Source: Gracilariopsis chorda
Lineage: Eukaryota > Rhodophyta > Florideophyceae > Gracilariales > Gracilariaceae
Assembly (NCBI GenBank): GCA_003194525.1
Contig: NBIV01000105.1
Coordinates: 1-64,000 of the forward strand
Length of the DNA stretch: 64,000 nucleotides
Direction: 5' to 3'
Every line of letters starts with the position of its first letter. Position 1 is the first letter of the stretch. Below, piece after piece: positions 58,841 through 64,000 of the stretch. The notes beneath the pieces were generated by a model. The model was not told the DNA's origin and did not search any database. It saw only the letters and a list, made by a program, of their open reading frames with translations. The translations under genes were made by a program, and so were the position numbers.

Positions 58841-59209
58841 TGGCTTCTCCTTTGACCTTTCGGGGAGGGCAGATCGGGGAGGTCATTTATTTATTTCCTC
58901 CAGTTGAAACGAGAGGACTGTACTCCACGCACCACCTGGTGGCTAGCGTAGTTCCATCTACACCGTCTCTTGAGATCAAGTCATTTAGCGCAGATTGCGA
59001 CTTCTAAGATTACTAGCCACCTTAAAAACCTATACTACAGCCAAACCATATAGGAAAAATATGTAGTCTAGGAAAAGGTATGATACTCTTGCTACCTACT
59101 ATGCTTATTACAATTAAACCAATATATCTATTTTGAATACAGAGTTGATAGAAATAAAGCAAAATTAGTGATACATTAATGTATTCAAATAATACTTACA
59201 AGGTTGTGA
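58841..59209. other. Unassigned AT-rich gap
   Basis: Strongly AT-rich from about 59.03 kb. It should contain the 3' end of Copia-2, but no LTR end or polypurine tract is recognisable. Confidence 0.3.
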
Positions 59210-60900
59210 TGATGTTAAATTAAACCACAAAGCAACATCAGTCTTTTCAGCGTGTCAAAGACCACAGGCTTAGGAAATATGCCGTCAGCTTGCACTTCAG
59301 TCCTTATTGACTTTACGTCAATTACCTTGGTCTCCAGCAGCTCTTTTATGTGGTGATATTTAAGAGCAATATGCTTCTTCCTTTCCGAGACCTTTGAATT
59401 CTTCAAGATCGACATAGCAGTTGAACTTTCCGTTGGTACTGATATGCGGTACAAGTGAGGTTCATCCTCCAGGCCTGTTTCGTTGCTTAATTATCAGTAA
59501 TTTCTACGCAACCAAGTTACCGTTTTTCCACAACACGATACTGCAATGATTCTGCCTCTCCGAACGACAGTGCAACAAGGGTTTGAATTTTGGTCTTCCA
59601 CATCACAGGTGCTTCGTTTTCCTTTACTAATAGTCCAATCTTAGACTTTCTCGTCTCACGACAACCAGCCCAATCTGCGTCACAGAACGATTCAATTTGT
59701 GCTGTATTATTAGCGGGAAAGCACAAGCAAAGACCCTTCGTAACCTTTAAGTATCTCAGTACTCTTTTCGCTAGCAGAACATGCTTCATGCATGGCTCAT
59801 GGACTTGCCTTGCCAGAATTAAAGCGGCAAACATGATATCTGCCTTCCATGAGACCGCTAAGTACATCACATTTCCTACTAGTGTCCGGTAGTGGCCATG
59901 TACTTCAGATGAAACATGTCCTTTGTCCTTTTGACGTGCTGTAATGTCACATAAGGACGGTAATGGAGTCTGTGCAACTTCGGAGTTGGCCAGACTAATG
60001 TCTAGCAGTATCTTGTCAATATATTTGTTCTGTTGTACCTTTATTCCTTCCTTGTCTCTCATTATATCGAATCCCACGAAAAGTTTTGCCTTGCCAAGAA
60101 CCTAAACCTTGAAAAGCTTCTCCATCTCTGAGTTGAAGTCTTCCAGAAGAGTTCGGGAGTTAGAAGATGGCAGTAGGTCATCAGCGACGACTACGATGGT
60201 CACGGTTCCACTGTTGGACTTATATATATATAATCCGCTCTCTGTGCTAGACTGCTTGAATTCCAAGCGCAATAGCTCCTTGTGCGTCACGGATCCCCAT
60301 ATTTTTCCTTCCTGTTTGTGCCCTATATTGACTTTAGAAGCAAGCATTCCCTGCCAGGAACAACTGATGATCCAGAAGCGTTTTGGGGTTGTTCCGTGAT
60401 TGACGGCTCGTCTAGATCTCCGTAAAGGTATGCATTGCTAATATCTATCGTCGCCAGTAGCAGGCCTTGAGCTGCAGCATTTTCCAACAAAAGACGAATG
60501 GTTTCAAATCGGGCAAATGGGGCGTACAAGTTGTCTGGGTCGTAATCCAAGGACGGACGCTGCAAGTCGCCCCGTGCTACGCAAAGTGGCTTTGGAAGAA
60601 TGTGCAGAGGGCCGGAGCTCAATAATTTGCTAAGAACCTCCATAGGAATGGCAAGGGTTTCCTGCCAGCTTTTCTTTCAATCAGCTTCCAAATGCCTCTT
60701 TCTGCCAGCGCATCTTGCTCCCTGTCGATAGCTTCTGCCCATCCTGGCATCACTCTCGCTTCTTCAAAGCTCTTGGGGACTCTGCCATCATCACCAAGGT
60801 CTTTGGATCGTGATTTTGCGACAGGTAAATGAGCAAGATGAGCATCTAGATGATCTTCATCATCGTCACGCATGGTTTTCTCGGCTTCGTATTGTATGAG
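59210..60900 (-). pseudogene. Copia-2 RT and RNase H (fossil)
   Basis: RT: MPGWAEAIDREQDALAERGI near 60.75 kb, LLATIDISNAYLYGDLDEP near 60.45 kb, TVTIVVVADDLLPSS near 60.2 kb at the active-site box, and FDIMRDKEGIKVQQNKYIDK near 60.07 kb. RNase H: YRTLVGNVMYLAVSWKADIM near 59.87 kb, SFCDADWAGCRETRKSKIG near 59.67 kb and ALKYHHIKELLETKVIDVKS near 59.35 kb, where the family has K-IDI-YHFIRE. Confidence 0.85.
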
Positions 60901-61079
60901 AGACGAAAAGTTTATACGGTCTTGGGTTTAAGGAAGGCACTCCTTCGTAATCTTAAAATCTGCCTTGTGGCACTTTATTACTTTTCCCGTGGATGAGATG
61001 TATATCCTGTACAGTTTCCCCGCGCTCTGCATCCCCATGAAGTTTTCAGCAATAGCGCCTTGTAGGAGCTATTCGCGAA

Positions 61080-61800
61080 GGCTTTAGGCCTTTATATGAA
61101 GGCGTGGCCTTCTTGCCCGAACTTCAGTAAGTTTTTGAAGTCCGGTTTTCGTCCGAACCATAATGTGTAAGGTACCTTCATTCCTGCTCGATGATTTGGT
61201 ACGCAGTTTCTCAAGTAGTTTTAAGAGAGAGAGGGCTTCGTCCCTAAGTTCATGCGGTAGCTTGGAGGTGAACAGGAATGTTCTAGCCATCTTTCACAAG
61301 TCTTGGATGACTTTCTCTGCTACGCCGTTCGATTTGTGTGCGTATGGTGGGGTGAACTCTAGTACTATACCACTCTCCATCGCGTATGAGACAAAGTTGT
61401 CGCACCTATTCTCACTTGCCCCGCCAAGGCGAACGTGGTACATTACGTTAGGAGGTAGTCCGGTTTCCGCTCGAGCTTTGTACCAGCGGACAGATTCAAA
61501 GAACTGTGTCTTTTTACTTAGAAATTATATTGAGCTTGCCCTGGTTTTGTCATCAATGAGGAATTGCATATACTTGGAACCTCGTAAAGAGGTCGTGTTA
61601 ATGGGTCCAGTGAGATCCGTGTGCGTTAACTGTAATGTTCTCTGCACCACACACTGTGATTGCCGAAGAGGAGCACACTTGGCACCGGCGTCAATGAACG
61701 GAGTGCATATGACATTGTTCACTTCGTCTGCGGAGAATTCGGGACACCTTGACACAAGTCAATGCATGTCAAGAGCTGATCTTGGCCAGGGTGTCCCAGT
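61080..61800 (-). pseudogene. Copia-2 integrase (fossil)
   Basis: THTDLTGPINTTSLRGSKYM then FLIDDKTRASSI near 61.63-61.53 kb is the first catalytic region; a later block near 61.36-61.27 kb (LEFTPPYAHKSNGVAEKV-like) is the segment holding the third. MARTFLFTSKLPHELRDEAL near 61.29-61.23 kb follows as expected. Confidence 0.75.
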
Positions 61801-63064
61801 TTTTCGTGCCAATCCTTGGCTCTAGTGTCAGGTGCGTGTGCCGTGGCTTGTACCTGTGGTGGTGATACGGGGCTCGGTAGGGGATAGAGTCCCTCTCTCG
61901 GAGTGGATTGTTGTGTGGCTTTGCCCGTTGTGCGGTCTCTAATAATGAAGCGTTTTGTAAATTTTACCTCGACATACGTCGCCCGGACGGATAAGGATGC
62001 CAAGTTATAGTCGAAGGTTGGGGTATGTTTGGCCAGTAGCATAAGTCCAGTTCCGAATGGTAGCTTTATTTTTCTACAACCTACGATCTCTGACTGGTGG
62101 TCGCAAGTGCTTTCTGTTTGCGGAAGTGTTTGGTGATATTCCCAGAACAACTATTTGTCCTGGATGAAAACACGACTAGCCCCAGAATGTACCCATGTTG
62201 GGGTTGTGTTGTCCTGATGGAGACTGGCAGTAGCTATTGATATGAATCCGCGGTGGTGGTTTCTGTTTCTGTTGCCATGGTTGCGGTTAGCGTTGGTCGC
62301 CCTTGGTTGTTGGAGTCGCGAAAACTGTTCGAGTCCCAAGCTCGATTGTTGTTACGTCCTTCCCCTTTTTTATATTTGTTCTTGTTTATTTTTGGGCTGT
62401 TGTTCGTTATTGTTCTTCTTGAGCCAACATTCGGCCCTGATGTGGCCAATGCGTCCACAGTTCCAACATACGACTCCCTTCTTATTGCCTTTTGTACGCT
62501 GCTTGTGTCGGGTGGTAGATTTCTTCGCAGCGAGGTAAGGGTGACTGGCATTCTTTCTTGGCCTCTGTGATCTTCGTTATAGATGTAGAAGCCCGGTGAA
62601 TTCGTCGGTCCATTTCAGATCGCACAAGCGAAATGACTTGATCGTACTCTATGTTGGTTGCGTCGGCCAAAATTTTGATTGCCGTTAATGAGTCCTGCAA
62701 GGTGCGAAGCAAAGTCCCAGTTCGCTTCTTGTCCATGAGACGGTCACCCAGTCCAGCGAGTTCTAAGTAGGTGGTTTCTCACTCTAGCAAATGTCACTGT
62801 ATGTCGTCGCCATTCGTGAATGTCAAGCTTAGCTTTTGGCGAAGGTCCAACTTGGATTGTATGTTGTGCTCCTTGTAGGTGGCCTCCAGTTTATTCCATA
62901 CCTCCAAAGCAGAGCAGTGTTCTCGTTCGAGTAGTTCCGAGACTGCGACGATCGTTTATCGTTTGCGTGCCAAGGTTCTAAAAAATGACCAATCTTGCCT
63001 TACGATCGGCATCGTCCCATCTCTTTCGAGCTGCGGTGGAACCCTCATTTGTACGAGGTTCCAT
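61801..63064 (-). pseudogene. Copia-2 gag and protease (fossil)
   Basis: The gag N-terminus EGSTAARKRWDDADRKARLV near 63.05 kb fits Copia gag. TLQDSLTAIKILADATNIEY follows near 62.7 kb. A perfect zinc knuckle CWNCGRIGHIRAEC lies at 62468-62427. Protease onset is WVHSGASRVFI near 62.19 kb, and the pre-integrase block DWHEKLGHPGQDQLL is near 61.81-61.77 kb. Confidence 0.8.
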
Positions 63065-64000
63065 CAGAACGAATAATGATTGTAGGGAGTGCATGAGATC
63101 CCTAATGTATATGCGCCAAGTATAATAATCAGCTCCCCCTTTTAGACGGGGTATACATTTATTTTCGTTGTGAGTGTCAGAGTCTATCGTGAAGTACCAG
63201 TCAAAGCAAGACTAAGTGAGACTGGCAGAAAGGATTCTTCACTGGTCCCTTACTGGTCGAGGGATCCTTTTACTACTTTTTCGTAGCCGGGTCCACTGGC
63301 GGAAGATGCTATCTCCGGTTCCCTAAAGGTTACACCTCCGGCTCCGAGTAAGACTCTCTCTGTGAGATGCAATTACAGCGGCCTATCCACGTTCTGCACA
63401 ATCTAGAATGAGTGTACGTGTAACTTACGGAATGCCCAGGAGAGTTTACTAACAGCAGGATATGCGTTCACCAGTTGGCCTCCTCTAATTCCTTACGGCC
63501 ACTTGCTCGGCGACCGTGCTCCGTAAGACGTCCTTGTACTCAATAAGTTCCAGGCCAAACGACGAGACACCATATCCTTGTACGAGGGGCTACACTCACA
63601 CTAGCTGAGCCAGTATACGGCAAGTGCGCTACCCGCAGGTTTAGTTCAAGTCCCCAGTCGAATCCCATCCGGTATTTGGCTTGCAAAGCTCAGCTCAGCC
63701 AAGTGCTAACTTCCTTAAAGGTGTAATAGAGGCGGCGGCCTTCTTCAGGACTTAAGTATTTTCTCGTCTTATATTGAACTTTCCTTGCGGGGTATTGAAA
63801 AAGCGAGGCCTTATTCAGAATTTTAAGATTCCCAGTTCGCCGTTGGTACTCGTATTCCAAGTTTGAAGAGTGTTATGCGGAGCGTGAAGTAACTGCAATG
63901 AGTCGCAACTAGAAGCTTCAGATGGTCGGTCTAGACCGCAAGCCAGTGGCAAGGGTTGTTCAACGACACGGTGGCTTTCAAGAAGCTTCTAGTGCGCATG
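63065..64000. other. Right edge, mostly unassigned
   Basis: Expected to contain the 5' LTR of Copia-2, but no matching copy exists to prove it. A purine run AAAAGGGGGAG on the - strand near 63.15 kb followed by TGATTATTATAC looks like a polypurine tract plus LTR start of a Copia element. No gene is supported. Confidence 0.3.
63602..63653 (+). repeat. tRNA-like A box and B box, possible SINE head
   Basis: TAGCTGAGCCAG (63602-63613) matches the A-box consensus at 11 of 12 positions, and AGTTCAAGTCC (63643-63653) resembles a B box (GGTTCGANTCC). The 41-base spacing is near that of a tRNA (44). The D stem GCTG/CGGC can pair, but anticodon, T and acceptor stems cannot, so this is not a tRNA gene. 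Confidence 0.35.

Larger units (their letters stand above)
59210..63064 (-). mobile_element. Copia-2: Copia fossil without visible LTRs
   Basis: About 3.9 kb on the - strand with all Copia domains in order from gag (ATG near 63064) to the RNase H end near 59.21 kb. It belongs to a different branch from Copia-1. No LTR pair or target duplication could be found, so it is either truncated at both ends or the LTRs have eroded. More than ten breaks. Confidence 0.85.

Noticed and set aside
60221-60232. TATATATATA run as a microsatellite
   Set aside because: Ten to twelve bases only, inside the Copia-2 RT region; too short to mean anything.
1-64000. CRISPR arrays, operons, riboswitches or rRNA
   Set aside because: No regularly spaced direct repeats, no rRNA-like sequence, and gene content is plainly eukaryotic and transposon-derived.

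Overview
The window reads as a transposon-rich stretch of a nuclear eukaryotic genome. Nearly every recognisable coding stretch belongs to a decayed LTR retrotransposon. Only two fragments look like known host genes: a piece of cobalamin-dependent methionine synthase (metH) at 3.65-4.37 kb and a piece of the spliceosome-associated catenin-beta-like protein (CTNNBL1) at 8.48-9.25 kb. metH is absent from land plants and from most higher fungi. Together with the style of the Ty3/Gypsy chromoviruses, this points to an oomycete-like stramenopile or an alga rather than a plant or yeast-like fungus. That lineage call is inference and is weak.

Layout. 0-10.4 kb: a dead pogo-like DNA transposon at the left edge, one anonymous open frame on the + strand, the metH fragment, an anonymous 252-codon gene on the - strand, the CTNNBL1 fragment, and much sequence I cannot assign. 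10.4-10.7 kb: a possible solo LTR. 11.7-15.3 kb: an old chromovirus on the - strand (Gypsy-4). 15.5-34.3 kb: an old + strand Ty3/Gypsy element (Gypsy-3), split by two later insertions: Gypsy-1 (18018-28318, with LTRs and a GCCAG target duplication) and a Copia remnant (about 28.35-29.82 kb). 35.87-42.29 kb: Copia-1 on the - strand, complete at both ends, with LTRs and a TTAAG duplication. 43.2-58.8 kb: an old - strand Gypsy (Gypsy-5) split by Gypsy-2 (46823-58520). 59.2-63.06 kb: Copia-2 on the - strand. The right edge holds a tRNA-like pol III box pair and nothing else I can assign.

The most interesting result is that three Ty3/Gypsy elements (Gypsy-1, -2 and -3), of clearly different age and sequence, share an extra gene. 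It lies between the chromodomain end of pol and the 3' LTR and runs antisense to gag-pol. Its products are recognisably related across the three but match no family I know. Gypsy-5 has its longest open frames in the same place and orientation. Each of the two younger elements is also saturated with its own short motif: CCATTGG in Gypsy-1, and GC-rich mini inverted repeats of the form CCGC-N3/4-GCGG in Gypsy-2. Gypsy-1 and Gypsy-2 share one 15-base primer-binding site for a tRNA I cannot name.

Relative ages from LTR pairs compared by eye: Gypsy-2 about 4% different (youngest), Gypsy-1 about 7%, Copia-1 about 11%. Gypsy-3, -4, -5 and the Copia remnants are older, with no LTR pair visible. All the retroelements are broken fossils.
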